46,648 bases of DNA from an uncultured Alphaproteobacteria bacterium (GTDB lineage: Bacteria; Pseudomonadota; Alphaproteobacteria; HIMB59; GCA-002718135): positions 1-46,648 of the forward strand of contig CACMPM010000011.1 of NCBI GenBank assembly GCA_902615625.1. The letters are read 5' to 3'. The position numbers and the translations under genes are program-made. This document shows positions 37,274 through 46,647 of this stretch, piece after piece (positions within the stretch are counted from its first letter, which is position 1; each line of letters opens with the position of its first letter). A model generated the notes under the pieces. It worked only from the letters and a program-made list of their open reading frames with translations. It ran no database searches and was not told the DNA's origin.

Positions 37274-38518
37274 ATGAAATTAAGATCAGTAAGAGGTACA
37301 CATGATATATTTGGAGAAGAAATAGATAAATTTAACTTTATTTCTAATATTGTTTCTAAAAACGCTAATTTAAAAGAATATAAAGAAATTCAGACACCAA
37401 TTTTCGAATTTAGTGATTTATTCGCAAAACCTCTTGGCGAACATTCTGATGTTGTGTTGAAAGAAATGTATTCATTTGAAGACCGAAATAATGAATTTTT
37501 AACACTTCGCCCAGAGTACACAACGCCCATGATTAGAGCTGCTATTACTAATAATCTCTTAAAAGATCTTCCATTAAAAATTTTTGGAATCGGTCCAATG
37601 TTTAGAAGGGAAAGGCCACAAAAGGGTAGATATAGACAATTTAATCAAATTAATTTTGAAATACTTGGAACTAGAGATTTTCTTGCTGATGTTGAGTTAA
37701 TTTCTCTGTCGAATAATATTTTAAACGAACTATTACCTAAATCTAAAATAAAACTACATATTAATTCTTTAGGAGATAAAAAAACCTTAATTGATTTTAA
37801 AAAAAATCTTACAAAATATTTTAATACGCATAAAAAAAAATTATCAGAAGAGAGCATTAAAAAAATTGAAAGTAATCCTTTAAGAATATTAGATTCAAAA
37901 AATGAAGAAGATGTAGAAATTTCACTATCTTCACCTAAAATATATGAATACTTAACTGATGAAGCTAAAAAGCACTACGAAGATGTTAAAAGATCATTAA
38001 ATATACTGGAAATTAATTTTGAAGAAAACGCTAATCTTGTTAGAGGTCTTGATTATTATTGTAACACAGTATTCGAATACAAATCACATAATTTAGGAAG
38101 CCAAGATACATTGCTAGGCGGGGGAAGATATGACGGTTTAATAAAAGTATTAGGAGGGCCTGATATACCTGGTATTGGATGGGCTGCAGGTATTGAAAGA
38201 ATTGCATTATTGATGGAGTCCGAAAAAAAAATTAGCTCAACAATCCATATTGCGGTAACAGATGAAAAATTTAAAGATTATTTTCTTTATCTACAAAAAT
38301 ATTTATCTGAAAATTGCATTTCATATTACTGGAATTATAAATACAATTTAAAAAAATCATTTACAAAAGCAAATACATCTTCAGCATCATATATAATAAT
38401 TATTGGAGAAAATGAGTTTAAAGGTGATTTTTTTACTATTAAAAATTTAATGACTGGTGAACAAAAAGAATTAAAGCTTAATCAAATATTTAATCATTTG
38501 AATGATAAATCTAGATAA
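37274..38518 (+). CDS. hisS: Histidyl-tRNA synthetase
   Basis: A 414-residue class II synthetase. Motif 1 surrounds KEIQTPIFE (near residue 37), motif 2 is [21 protein letters not shown] (near 108), and the histidine motifs [15 protein letters not shown] (near 255) and GGGRYDGL (near 279) are intact. Motif 3 is in [11 protein letters not shown] near 300. It charges tRNA-His. It begins 1 base after ispG ends and overlaps prfA by 17 bases. Confidence 0.96.
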   Translation: MKLRSVRGTHDIFGEEIDKFNFISNIVSKNANLKEYKEIQTPIFEFSDLFAKPLGEHSDVVLKEMYSFEDRNNEFLTLRPEYTTPMIRAAITNNLLKDLPLKIFGIGPMFRRERPQKGRYRQFNQINFEILGTRDFLADVELISLSNNILNELLPKSKIKLHINSLGDKKTLIDFKKNLTKYFNTHKKKLSEESIKKIESNPLRILDSKNEEDVEISLSSPKIYEYLTDEAKKHYEDVKRSLNILEINFEENANLVRGLDYYCNTVFEYKSHNLGSQDTLLGGGRYDGLIKVLGGPDIPGIGWAAGIERIALLMESEKKISSTIHIAVTDEKFKDYFLYLQKYLSENCISYYWNYKYNLKKSFTKANTSSASYIIIIGENEFKGDFFTIKNLMTGEQKELKLNQIFNHLNDKSR

Positions 38519-39578
38519 ACAATTTTCAATAATTTTAGAAAAATTTAAATTAATAGAAAATTCATTAAACAATATGAATGATATTGAATCTAATGAATTA
38601 ATTAAATTAAACAGAGAATATTCAGAGCTCCGACCAATTGTAGAAAAAATTCAAGAATACAACAATTTACAAAAAGATATATTAAATCTTAATGAGTTAG
38701 TAAAAGATAATGATGTAGAAATTAGTAAAATAGCTGAGTCAGAACTCATTGAAAAAAAAAATCAAATCAAAGATCGTGAACAGCAATTATTGAAGTTACT
38801 AATACCAAAAGATGAAAATGACTCTAAAAATTCAATTTTAGAAATCAGAGCTGGTACTGGAGGAGATGAAGCATCACTTTTTGCTTCTGATTTATTAAAT
38901 ATGTATCAGAGATATGCCGATTTAAATTCATGGAAATTCGATATTTTATCAATATCAGAAACAGGTTTAAAAGGAGTAAAGGAGGTTATTTGTAACATTT
39001 CAGGATTAAATGTTTTTTCAAAACTGAAATTTGAGTCTGGTGTTCATAGAGTGCAAAGGGTTCCAACGACTGAAAGTAGTGGAAGAGTACACACTTCAGC
39101 TGCTACTGTAGCAGTTCTTCCTGAAGCTGAAGAGGTTGATATTGAAGTCCTTGATAAAGATTTAAGAATTGATGTTTTTAGATCAAGTGGACCAGGAGGA
39201 CAATCTGTCAACACAACTGATAGTGCTGTAAGAATAACGCACATTCCAACTGGTATAGTAGTTTCTCAGCAAGATGAAAAATCTCAACATAAAAATAAAG
39301 CAAAAGCTTTAAAGATTCTACGTTCAAGATTACTAGACAATCAAATACAGGAAAAAAACAAAGAAAGATCTGAGCAAAGAAAAAATCAAGTAGGTTCTGG
39401 AGATAGATCTGAAAGAATAAGAACCTATAACTTTCCTCAAGGAAGGGTTTCTGATCATAGAATAAATCTTACATTGTATAATCTGTCAGAAATACTTGAG
39501 GGCAAAATAGATGAGTTGATAAATCCTTTAATTGCTGAAGAAGAGAGTACAAAGTTAGCAAATATGAAAAATGAATAA
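38502..39578 (+). CDS. prfA: Peptide chain release factor 1
   Basis: A 358-residue RF1. GGQ, which triggers hydrolysis of peptidyl-tRNA, is at residues 232-234. The codon-recognition loop [13 protein letters not shown] lies near 188-200, in the RF1-type (UAA/UAG) context. The helical N-terminus overlaps the 3' end of hisS by 17 bases. Its partner methyltransferase prmC overlaps the 3' end by 8 bases, so GGQ modification is encoded with the factor. Confidence 0.96.
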   Translation: MINLDKQFSIILEKFKLIENSLNNMNDIESNELIKLNREYSELRPIVEKIQEYNNLQKDILNLNELVKDNDVEISKIAESELIEKKNQIKDREQQLLKLLIPKDENDSKNSILEIRAGTGGDEASLFASDLLNMYQRYADLNSWKFDILSISETGLKGVKEVICNISGLNVFSKLKFESGVHRVQRVPTTESSGRVHTSAATVAVLPEAEEVDIEVLDKDLRIDVFRSSGPGGQSVNTTDSAVRITHIPTGIVVSQQDEKSQHKNKAKALKILRSRLLDNQIQEKNKERSEQRKNQVGSGDRSERIRTYNFPQGRVSDHRINLTLYNLSEILEGKIDELINPLIAEEESTKLANMKNE

Positions 39579-40401
39579 ATTAATTAAAGAGAGTTTAACT
39601 AAATTAAAACAAAAAAATATAAGTAATCCAGAACTAGATCTTAGAATTTTACTAAAGCATGCTTCAAAAAAAAATAATGAAATTATTTTAAGTAATTTAA
39701 ACGTAGATAATATTGATATTGTTAAATTTAAATCTTATCTTCAACAAAGAATTAATAGACAACCAATAGCTAAAATTATTAAAAAAAAACCATTTTGGAA
39801 AAATGATTTTTATGTAAATAATTTTGTGTTAGATCCACGTCCTGAAACAGAATTAATAATTGAGGAAGTATTAAATATTTTTAAAAACAAAAACCTTAAA
39901 TTTAAAATATTAGATATTGGTACCGGATCAGGCTGCATCGCAATATCACTAGCAAAGGAATTTAAAAATGCGTCTATTACAGCTATAGATATATCTAAAG
40001 AAGCATTAGAAGTTGCAGAAAAAAACTTAAAAATACATAATTGTTATAATCAAATTCAACTTAAGATGATTGATTTTAAAAATATTAAATCCAAGTTTGA
40101 TTTGATTGTATCTAATCCACCATACCTATCAAACGAACAGTTTAATAATGCAGATCCAGAAGTTAAAAATTTTGAGCCTAAATTAGCTTTAGTTGGAGGA
40201 GATGATGGGCTTAAATTTTATAGAGAATATTCAAATAATCTAAAAAATTTAATGAATAAAAGTTCTTACTTTGTATGTGAAATTGGTAATAATCAGAGAC
40301 AAGATTGTGAAGAGATATTTGAAAATTCTGGATTATTTTTGAATAAAGTAATTAACGATCTTCAAGGAATCGAGAGAATCCTTAGTTTTTTAAAGATATA
40401 A
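39571..40401 (+). CDS. prmC: Peptide chain release factor N5-glutamine methyltransferase
   Basis: A 276-residue enzyme that methylates the Gln of the release-factor GGQ motif. The SAM loop is [18 protein letters not shown] near residue 112, with the catalytic [10 protein letters not shown] near 188. The N-terminal helical domain and [11 protein letters not shown] near 90 match PrmC rather than other NPPY methyltransferases. It overlaps prfA by 8 bases, the standard prfA-prmC pairing. Confidence 0.95.
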   Translation: MNKLIKESLTKLKQKNISNPELDLRILLKHASKKNNEIILSNLNVDNIDIVKFKSYLQQRINRQPIAKIIKKKPFWKNDFYVNNFVLDPRPETELIIEEVLNIFKNKNLKFKILDIGTGSGCIAISLAKEFKNASITAIDISKEALEVAEKNLKIHNCYNQIQLKMIDFKNIKSKFDLIVSNPPYLSNEQFNNADPEVKNFEPKLALVGGDDGLKFYREYSNNLKNLMNKSSYFVCEIGNNQRQDCEEIFENSGLFLNKVINDLQGIERILSFLKI

Positions 40402-40477
40402 GTTGAAATAAATCAAATGAACTGTATAGATAATGTATAAGATTAATAATTTATAATATTTTTAACTTCCAAACAAT

Positions 40478-40891
40478 ATGTATAAAAAAAACGGTAGAAC
40501 CGCTTATAAGAGTAATAGAAGAACCAGTTTTAAGAAAACTGGTGGATACAAAAATTTTAATAATAGAAATAGAGGAAATGTATCTCAACAATATAATAAG
40601 TACTTAAAACTAGCTAAAGAAGCATCGAGATCAGGTGATAGAATTCAATCTGAATACTATTTTCAATTTACTGATCACTACTTCAGAATAATGGTTGAGC
40701 TTGGCATTAATATTGAAGAAAACACAAATTTTGATGAACAAAAACAAAGTACTTCAAATGAACAAACTTCAGATATTGATAATGAAACTATCGAAGTAAA
40801 TGATAATGATAAAGCAGAAGATGATTCCATCGAATCTATTCCATTTATAGCTGAACCATCTAAAGAAAAAAGAACAAGATCAACAAAGTAG
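40478..40891 (+). CDS. DUF4167 domain protein
   Basis: A 137-residue basic-then-acidic protein. The N-terminal 35 residues are rich in Arg, Lys, Asn and Tyr. Residues 38-75 carry the DUF4167 core (QQYNKYLKLAKEASRSGDRIQSEYY, then HYFRIM). The tail is acidic. The role is unknown; the charged N-terminus suggests nucleic-acid binding. It follows prmC by 76 bases, a conserved order in alphaproteobacteria. It abuts the M23 peptidase gene tail to tail with no gap. Confidence 0.9.
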   Translation: MYKKNGRTAYKSNRRTSFKKTGGYKNFNNRNRGNVSQQYNKYLKLAKEASRSGDRIQSEYYFQFTDHYFRIMVELGINIEENTNFDEQKQSTSNEQTSDIDNETIEVNDNDKAEDDSIESIPFIAEPSKEKRTRSTK

Positions 40892-42184
40892 TTATTCGTA
40901 TAACATGCTCAAATGATCAGCATATATTATTTTATATTCTTCTTTAAATTTTTCTAATTCCTTACCTTTAAGTATTTTTCCAGAAGGAAGTTTTAGTTTT
41001 AAAGGATTTATATGTTTATTTTGATAAATAATTTCATAATGAAGATGAGGCCCTGTAGAATTTCCTGTACTACCTACATAGCCTATAACTTCACCTTGAT
41101 TAACTCTTACCCCTTTAGAAATACCTTTCTTATAATTTGACAAATGTGCATAGGCCGTTTTATATCCATTATTATGTCTTATACGAATATATTTTCCATA
41201 TCCTCCATTTCTTCCAACGTATTCAACGATTCCATTTCCTCCAGCATAAATTGGTGTTCCTGTAGGGGCAGCAAAATCAACACCTTTATGCATTTTATTG
41301 AAACCTGAGATAGGATGTTTACGCATACCAAAATTTGATGAAATTCTTGCGCCGTCTAAAGGTGTCTTTAATATTGATTTTTTAACATTTTTTCCCTCTC
41401 TGTTAAAATAATCAACATAACCATCATCTGTAATAAACTTAAAATATTCTAATTGTTTTCCATCAATTATTATAGAAGCATATTTAATATCGTTATATTC
41501 TATTCTACCTGTTTCAACTATTTCATCAAATTCATAGGATATTGAAACAACTGTATCGATCCTAATATCTCTTTGAAAATCGAGATCAAAACTAAAAAGG
41601 CTTATAATTTTAACTAAAATATCAGGTGATACACCACTTTTAATACCATCTGAAAATAATGAATCAGTAATTATATATTCTTTTGATTCAATGAATGAAT
41701 CCTTAGTTAATTCTCTTATGTTTAAATTTATTTCTTTATCTAAATGAACTGAGATAATTGTCTCACTGTTCTTAAAAAATTCAATTTTTTTTATTTCTCC
41801 AAAACTATTTTCAAATACACTTATAATTTCTCCTCTTTTGATTTTCTTTAAATCAAAAAAGTTTTCTATCTCATTTATAATTTCGTAAATTTTTTCTTGT
41901 TCAAAGTTTAAGCTTGCTAAAATAGAAACAAAAGTATCACCTTGTAAAATTTTAATTTTTTTTTCAACATATTGTACTTTATCAATACTTTTTTTTATAT
42001 TAGGTAAAACTACTTCCTCTTTTTTTTCTTTAATTATTTCTTTTTTATCTTCTACTATTTCATTTTTTACTATCTCCTTCTCAAAAAATTTTTTCTCTGA
42101 TAAGTTAAAATATTCAGAAATAAACAGATAATATCCTGATGATATTAAAGAAATTAAAATTAGATATCTTAAAATTCTAAACAC
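40892..42184 (-). CDS. M23 family metallopeptidase (LytM-like)
   Basis: A 430-residue envelope peptidase. Residues 5-23 are an N-terminal membrane anchor or signal, followed by a Lys/Glu-rich linker (30-60) and a LysM/OapA-like segment (about 76-125). The M23 domain covers about 280-395 with zinc ligands H299 and D303 (HKGVD) and H382 in HLH, plus active-site H347. All catalytic residues are present, so it should cleave peptidoglycan cross-bridges. It is the third gene of a minus-strand set with the GNAT and flavin reductase genes; those links are 0 and 4 bases. Confidence 0.93.
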   Translation of the reverse strand: MFRILRYLILISLISSGYYLFISEYFNLSEKKFFEKEIVKNEIVEDKKEIIKEKKEEVVLPNIKKSIDKVQYVEKKIKILQGDTFVSILASLNFEQEKIYEIINEIENFFDLKKIKRGEIISVFENSFGEIKKIEFFKNSETIISVHLDKEINLNIRELTKDSFIESKEYIITDSLFSDGIKSGVSPDILVKIISLFSFDLDFQRDIRIDTVVSISYEFDEIVETGRIEYNDIKYASIIIDGKQLEYFKFITDDGYVDYFNREGKNVKKSILKTPLDGARISSNFGMRKHPISGFNKMHKGVDFAAPTGTPIYAGGNGIVEYVGRNGGYGKYIRIRHNNGYKTAYAHLSNYKKGISKGVRVNQGEVIGYVGSTGNSTGPHLHYEIIYQNKHINPLKLKLPSGKILKGKELEKFKEEYKIIYADHLSMLYE

Positions 42185-42649
42185 TTAAAAATATTTTGAA
42201 TTAAAATATACAAGTGGTTTCAATTTATCATTAGATTGTAGTTCTAATATCTTACATATAAATATTATGTGATCACCTTTTTTGATTTTATCTATTAATT
42301 TACATTCAAGATTTGCTATGCAATTTGGTATAATTACTGTTTTATTTTTTCCTTCAAGAAATTTTATATTTTCTAACTTAGGGGCACTTAAAGCAAAATT
42401 ATCAGATAATTTTTTTTGTTTACTAGATAAAATATTTATTGTTAAAAATTTAGTTTTTGAAAACTGCTTTATTGAAGACGAGTAATTACCTAAAGAAAAC
42501 AAAACCATAGGAGGGTTTAGAGATAGAGAGTTAAATGAATTTACAGTTTTGCCATATATTGAATTATTATTTTTAACACATACAACAGTAACTCCTGTCG
42601 AAAACTTACTAAGTGTTTTTTTAAAATTCTTAGTGTTTACTTTTTTCAT
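42185..42649 (-). CDS. Flavin reductase-like FMN-binding protein
   Basis: A 154-residue protein of the flavin reductase-like (HpaC/RutF) family. The N-terminal KKTLSKFSTGVTVVC and the FMN-binding SFNSLSLNPPMVLFSLGN near residues 38-55 are characteristic. It reduces FMN/FAD with NAD(P)H or binds FMN as part of a two-component monooxygenase. No partner oxygenase is nearby. Its start overlaps the GNAT stop by 4 bases, and the M23 peptidase start is adjacent to its stop. Confidence 0.88.
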   Translation of the reverse strand: MKKVNTKNFKKTLSKFSTGVTVVCVKNNNSIYGKTVNSFNSLSLNPPMVLFSLGNYSSSIKQFSKTKFLTINILSSKQKKLSDNFALSAPKLENIKFLEGKNKTVIIPNCIANLECKLIDKIKKGDHIIFICKILELQSNDKLKPLVYFNSKYF

Positions 42650-43146
42650 AATCTTTTTTGCATATAAATTGAATCAATCCACTTATTTTTTTTAAAACCG
42701 GCTTTTTTTATAGTCCCAATATATTGAAATCCATTATTTTTATGAATTTTTATAGAAGCAAAATTATTTTTTCCACCAATCACTGCTATTAAATTTTTAA
42801 TTTTTGTAATTTTTTTACATATTTTAACAAGTTCTTCTAATATTTTGTTACCATAACCATTATTGATGTAATCTGGATTTACATAGATTGAATGTTCATA
42901 TGAAAATCTATATCCACTTTTTTCTCTAAATTTATTTACAAATGCTAATCCAATAACTTCATTTTCTTTAATTGCTAAAATAAATGGTAACTTATTTTTT
43001 TTTACTTGTTTTAATAATAAATTAAATTTTGATTTAGATAATTTTTTTTCTTCAAAATTAGATAATGAATTTTCAATAAAATAATTATAAATTTTTAGAG
43101 CTTTAGAGATTTCATTTTCTGTAAAATTATTTTTTTTTACCTTCAT
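42646..43146 (-). CDS. GNAT family N-acetyltransferase
   Basis: A 166-residue GNAT enzyme of the PAT/RimJ-like kind. The acetyl-CoA loop NPDYINNGYGNKILEEL is near residues 91-108 and the C-terminal NNGFQYIGTIKKAGFKKNKWID segment matches phosphinothricin-acetyltransferase-type proteins. The substrate is unknown. It is the first gene of the GNAT, flavin reductase, M23 unit and has a strong Shine-Dalgarno sequence, unlike most neighbours. Confidence 0.9.
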   Translation of the reverse strand: MKVKKNNFTENEISKALKIYNYFIENSLSNFEEKKLSKSKFNLLLKQVKKNKLPFILAIKENEVIGLAFVNKFREKSGYRFSYEHSIYVNPDYINNGYGNKILEELVKICKKITKIKNLIAVIGGKNNFASIKIHKNNGFQYIGTIKKAGFKKNKWIDSIYMQKRL

Positions 43147-43150
43147 TTAT

Positions 43151-43155
43151 CTCCT
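43151..43155 (-). promoter_or_regulatory. Strong ribosome binding site of the GNAT gene
   Basis: On the minus strand AGGAG stands 4 bases before the ATG at 43146. It is the best Shine-Dalgarno match I found; most other genes in the window have A/T-rich leaders without one. Confidence 0.6.
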
Positions 43156-43369
43156 AATTTCAATAATCAATTGTATGAATAATTCTAAATCCTGAATATT
43201 ATTTAATAAAAAATTGATCAATATGTTTATAATTTATTTACTTAATTAACGATTAAAAAAGGTTAAATTAAGTAAAATTTAAAAATCTCAAACAAGCTTT
43301 CAATTATTGCTTTAGCTTTAAAAGTCATTATATTTCAGAATACTATAATTAAATAAAATAAAATTACTT
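43156..43369. other. AT-rich intergenic region upstream of tRNA-Val
   Basis: About 210 bases with no credible coding frame, repeat or terminator hairpin. It must hold the promoter of the minus-strand GNAT operon and that of the tRNA. Partly repeated AAGCTTT/GCTTTAGCTTT words near 43290-43320 form only imperfect pairings. Confidence 0.6.
43344..43349 (+). promoter_or_regulatory. -10 box of tRNA-Val
   Basis: A perfect TATAAT lies 20 bases before the first tRNA base, giving a predicted start about 14 bases upstream of the mature end. No good -35 box is found at 16-18 bases, so this rests on the -10 and position alone. Confidence 0.45.
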
Positions 43370-43444
43370 GGGTGTGTAGCTCAGCGGTAGAGCACTGCCT
43401 CGACACGGCAGGGGTCACAGGTTCAATCCCTGTCACACCCACCA
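43370..43444 (+). tRNA. tRNA-Val (GAC anticodon)
   Basis: A complete cloverleaf. Acceptor arms GGGTGTG and CACACCC pair fully, D arm GCTC/GAGC, anticodon stem CTGCC/GGCAG with loop TCGACAC (anticodon GAC at 43402-43404), five-base variable loop, and T arm ACAGG/CCTGT with TTCAATC. The discriminator A and CCA are encoded. It reads GUC and GUU. It is a single gene, flanked by AT-rich DNA, with no integrase or duplicated 3' end to suggest an integration site. Confidence 0.97.
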
Positions 43445-43498
43445 TAGAAATTTTAATAAATATTCTTGAAATTTAATAATATGATATACCTATAATAT

Positions 43499-43909
43499 AT
43501 GGTTAAATGTTTACTGATAGCAACTTTAATTGCCTCATTAATCTTCCTAATAATAGATGTGATTTGGCTAAGCTTTGCTACAAAATCTTTTTATAGACCT
43601 CTGATTGGTAATTTATTAGCCGATAAACCTGTAATGTGGGCTGCTGCTCTTTTTTACATTTTATATGTATTTGGTATGTCTTTGGTTGTAATTCAACCGT
43701 GCGTTGAATCAGGTAACTTATTGCGAACATTATACACTGGTTTCATTTTTGGTTTGGTTGCTTACGGTACTTATAACTTAACCAATATGGCTGTATTAAA
43801 AGGATGGTCACCAACAGTTACTTTCGTAGATATGTTTTGGGGTGGTTCATTAACTGCTGTATCAGCTACCTCTGGACTATATTTAGCTAAAAAAATAGTA
43901 CATATTTAA
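43499..43909 (+). CDS. DUF2177 family membrane protein
   Basis: A 136-residue membrane protein with four hydrophobic helices (about residues 3-25, 47-65, 76-96 and 106-130). IDVIWLSFATKSFYRPLIG near residues 19-37 and YGTYNLTNMAVLKGWSP near 89-105 are DUF2177 hallmarks. The function is unknown. It starts 54 bases after the tRNA and converges on the prenyl synthase with a 4-base TTAA overlap. Confidence 0.92.
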   Translation: MVKCLLIATLIASLIFLIIDVIWLSFATKSFYRPLIGNLLADKPVMWAAALFYILYVFGMSLVVIQPCVESGNLLRTLYTGFIFGLVAYGTYNLTNMAVLKGWSPTVTFVDMFWGGSLTAVSATSGLYLAKKIVHI

Positions 43910-44787
43910 TTTAGTCTATACATTCCAAGTTCTAGCATCTTTATCAAGATAGGATTTTGATTTAACTTATTTTTATATTTTTTTATAAAAGTATTAATTT
44001 TATTATTACAAAAATCAATAACTTGTTTTTCACCTATTAATTGTAGTAAAGTACTTTTGCCTTGCTGAACATCTTTACCTGGTGTTTTTCCAATTTTCTT
44101 AAAAGTTCCAATTTCATCAATTAAGTCATCTATTAATTGAAATATTAAACCAAATAACATTCCATAATCTTTAGCAAATTGAATATCTGTTTTACTTTTA
44201 TCTTTTAATATAAAAGGTGCAGAAAAAGAAAATTCAAATAATTTGCCAGTTTTTCTTGAATACATATCTAAAATTTTATTTTTAGATAATTTTTTATTTT
44301 CAAATTCTAAATCTAAAGCTTGACCCAGTGCTAATCCTTTATGTCCAATACACAAGGAAAGATAATTTATTAAATGTAATCTAGAAATATAATTTTTAAT
44401 TTTAAGATTTCCTGAGATCAATTCAAATGCTAAATCATGTAAAGCATCTCCAGCTAAAATTGCAGTAGCTTCATTAAATTTTTTATGAGTACTTAATTTA
44501 CCTCTTCTATAATCATCATCATCCATTGATGGTAAATCATCGTGAATTAAGGAGTACGAATGTATACATTCGATACATGAGGCTATAATAAAGGCATCAC
44601 TTGATGAAATTTTTGCTATTTTTGCAGACTCCATTACTAAAAATGGCCTTATTCTTTTTCCTCCATTCACAGAGCCATAAAACATGGCATTAGATAAACT
44701 AGATTTGTCCAGCTTATTTTTTAAAAGTTTTTTAAATTTAATATCAAACTTTCTTTTATGTACATTTATTAACGTATTTAAGTTCAT
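43906..44787 (-). CDS. ispA: Farnesyl/geranyl diphosphate synthase (polyprenyl synthase)
   Basis: I choose ATG 44787 over the TTG three codons upstream, giving 293 residues. The first Asp-rich motif is HDDLPSMDDDDYRRG near residue 84 and the second is DDLIDEIG near 223. AGDALHDLAFELI and the Lys-rich IGKTPGKD confirm the IspA type. It condenses IPP with allylic diphosphates for quinone side chains and other isoprenoids. Chain length cannot be fixed from sequence, but FPP is the usual product of this subgroup. It is divergent from guaC (62 bases). Confidence 0.92.
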   Translation of the reverse strand: MNLNTLINVHKRKFDIKFKKLLKNKLDKSSLSNAMFYGSVNGGKRIRPFLVMESAKIAKISSSDAFIIASCIECIHSYSLIHDDLPSMDDDDYRRGKLSTHKKFNEATAILAGDALHDLAFELISGNLKIKNYISRLHLINYLSLCIGHKGLALGQALDLEFENKKLSKNKILDMYSRKTGKLFEFSFSAPFILKDKSKTDIQFAKDYGMLFGLIFQLIDDLIDEIGTFKKIGKTPGKDVQQGKSTLLQLIGEKQVIDFCNNKINTFIKKYKNKLNQNPILIKMLELGMYRLN

Positions 44788-44849
44788 AGATAACAATTTA
44801 TATTTGTTTTAATTTCTAAATTATTTAATACAAATATGCGAATGTATTT

Positions 44850-45887
44850 ATGAGAATAGAAGAAGAAATTAAACTTGACTACTCAGATGTTCTTTTTAGA
44901 CCAAAGAGAAGTACTTTAAAAAGTAGGAAAGATGTTGATTTGAATAGAAAATATACTTTTAAACACTCAAGATCATCATGGAAAGGAATTCCAATAATAG
45001 CCTCTAATATGGATGGCGTTGGTGAAATAGATGTTGCAAAAAGACTAACTTCTCACAAACTAATGACTGCTCTAACAAAACAGCATGATATTAATCAAAT
45101 AGGAACTATTTATAAAAAAAATATTTTCTTTGATTCAATTGCTCTTAGTTGCGGTACAAGTAAAGACAGTTACAATAGGCTAAATTCAATTTTAAAAAAA
45201 TATCCAAAATTTAAATTTATCTGTATTGATGTAGCAAATGGATATTCAGAAAATTTTAGTAATTTTGTTACAGAAGTAAGAGAAAAATATCCAAAAAAAA
45301 CTATTATTGCAGGTAACGTTGTTACTGCAGATATGACTCAGGAATTAGTATTAAGTGGAGCGGACATTGTGAAAGTTGGTATTGGTCCTGGAAGTGTCTG
45401 TACCACTAGAATACAAACAGGAGTAGGGTATCCACAACTAAGTGCTGTTATGGAATGCGCTGATGCAGCACATGGATTAGGAGCGCATATTATTGCTGAT
45501 GGAGGCTGCACTTGTCCTGGTGATGTTGCAAAGGGATTTGGTGCTGGTGCAGACTTTGTTATGCTTGGCGGAATGTTAGCAGGTCATAAGGAAGGTGGAG
45601 GAGATATAATTGAGGAAAATGGAAATAAGTACATCGAGTTTTATGGATCGAGTTCTGAAGAGGCAAATGAGAAACATTATGGTGGTCTTGCAAATTATCG
45701 ATCATCTGAAGGAAAAAAAGTTAAAATACAAATGAAGAATTCGCTAGATAGTACAATTAGAGATATTTTAGGAGGTGTGCGAAGTAGTTGCACATACGTA
45801 GGCGCTTCATCATTGAAGCAGCTCAGCAAGTGCACTACATTTGTAAGAGTAAATAATCAGTATAATGACACTTTTGGGAAAGTATAG
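44850..45887 (+). CDS. guaC: GMP reductase
   Basis: A 345-residue TIM-barrel enzyme that deaminates GMP to IMP with NADPH. The catalytic Cys is C184 in [29 protein letters not shown] near residue 9 and SNMDGVGE near 52 separate GuaC from IMP dehydrogenase, as does the lack of a CBS insert. It salvages guanine nucleotides into the IMP pool. It ends 1 base before the convergent gamma-glutamyltransferase stop. Confidence 0.93.
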   Translation: MRIEEEIKLDYSDVLFRPKRSTLKSRKDVDLNRKYTFKHSRSSWKGIPIIASNMDGVGEIDVAKRLTSHKLMTALTKQHDINQIGTIYKKNIFFDSIALSCGTSKDSYNRLNSILKKYPKFKFICIDVANGYSENFSNFVTEVREKYPKKTIIAGNVVTADMTQELVLSGADIVKVGIGPGSVCTTRIQTGVGYPQLSAVMECADAAHGLGAHIIADGGCTCPGDVAKGFGAGADFVMLGGMLAGHKEGGGDIIEENGNKYIEFYGSSSEEANEKHYGGLANYRSSEGKKVKIQMKNSLDSTIRDILGGVRSSCTYVGASSLKQLSKCTTFVRVNNQYNDTFGKV

Positions 45888-45888
45888 A

Positions 45889-46647
45889 TTAGTAACCTAT
45901 TGCCATACCATCCTTTCGTGGATCTGACCCGCCAATAAGCACTCCATTTTTTCTATCTATTTTTATACACTGACCACCACCAATAGAGTTTTTACTTATC
46001 TTAATTTTATGACCAACACTTTTTAATTTCTTTACAATTTTATCATCTAAAGAATTTTCAACATTCAAGAGACCATTAAGTGCAAATGCCCTAGGTAAAT
46101 CTAAACCTTCTTGAACTGATAGATTGTAGTCAATTATATTTTGAATTAAATGAGATTGACCAATTGGTTGATATTGCCCTCCCATAACACCATAAGAATA
46201 CAGCGTCTCATCATTTTTATTAGTTATTAGCCCAGGGATTATTGTATGAAGTGGTCTTTTATGACTATCAATTGAGTTGGGGTGACCATTTTCTAATCTG
46301 AAATTTACACCTCTATTTTGAAAAAGAATTCCTGATTTATTACTTGTAATTCCACTTCCAAAACTATGACATATTGAATTAATAAATGACACTGAATTCA
46401 AATCTCTATCTACAACACTTAAATATATTGTTTCAGGGTGAGAAGTTACATACCCTTTTTTTGAAGAATAAATTTTATTTTTATTTATTCTAGAACATAA
46501 AGAGCTTATATATTCATTACTTAAATAATCTTTTATATTTATATTATTAAAATTAGGATCACCAAATATTGTTTCCTTAACCTCAAAACATATTTTTGAA
46601 ATTTCAGCTTGAAGATGATATCTTTCAAAACTTGAAGGATGGTATTT
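45889..46647 (-). CDS. Gamma-glutamyltransferase family protein, 5' truncated
   Basis: The minus-strand frame stays open to the window edge, so the N-terminal part is missing; the TTG at 46401 is internal. The visible 252 residues cover the end of the large subunit and the small subunit. The likely autoprocessing and nucleophile Thr is in HPETIYLSVVDRD (about 46415-46440). FGSGITSN, RPLHTIIPGLI and YGVMGGQYQPIGQ follow, as does GGSDPRKDGMAIGY at the end. Family members cleave gamma-glutamyl bonds such as in glutathione; several are periplasmic. The exact substrate and any signal peptide are outside the view. Confidence 0.9.
   Translation of the reverse strand, partial: KYHPSSFERYHLQAEISKICFEVKETIFGDPNFNNINIKDYLSNEYISSLCSRINKNKIYSSKKGYVTSHPETIYLSVVDRDLNSVSFINSICHSFGSGITSNKSGILFQNRGVNFRLENGHPNSIDSHKRPLHTIIPGLITNKNDETLYSYGVMGGQYQPIGQSHLIQNIIDYNLSVQEGLDLPRAFALNGLLNVENSLDDKIVKKLKSVGHKIKISKNSIGGGQCIKIDRKNGVLIGGSDPRKDGMAIGY

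Noticed and set aside
43156-43369. Rho-independent terminator or small RNA in the gap before tRNA-Val
   Set aside because: The AAGCTTT-type words pair only imperfectly and no GC stem with a T-run is present.
43370-43444. tRNA-Val as an integration site for a genomic island
   Set aside because: No integrase, no second copy of the tRNA 3' end, and flanking genes have the same composition.
43491-43496. TATAAT as promoter of the DUF2177 gene
   Set aside because: The implied transcription start would lie inside the coding region, past the ATG at 43499.
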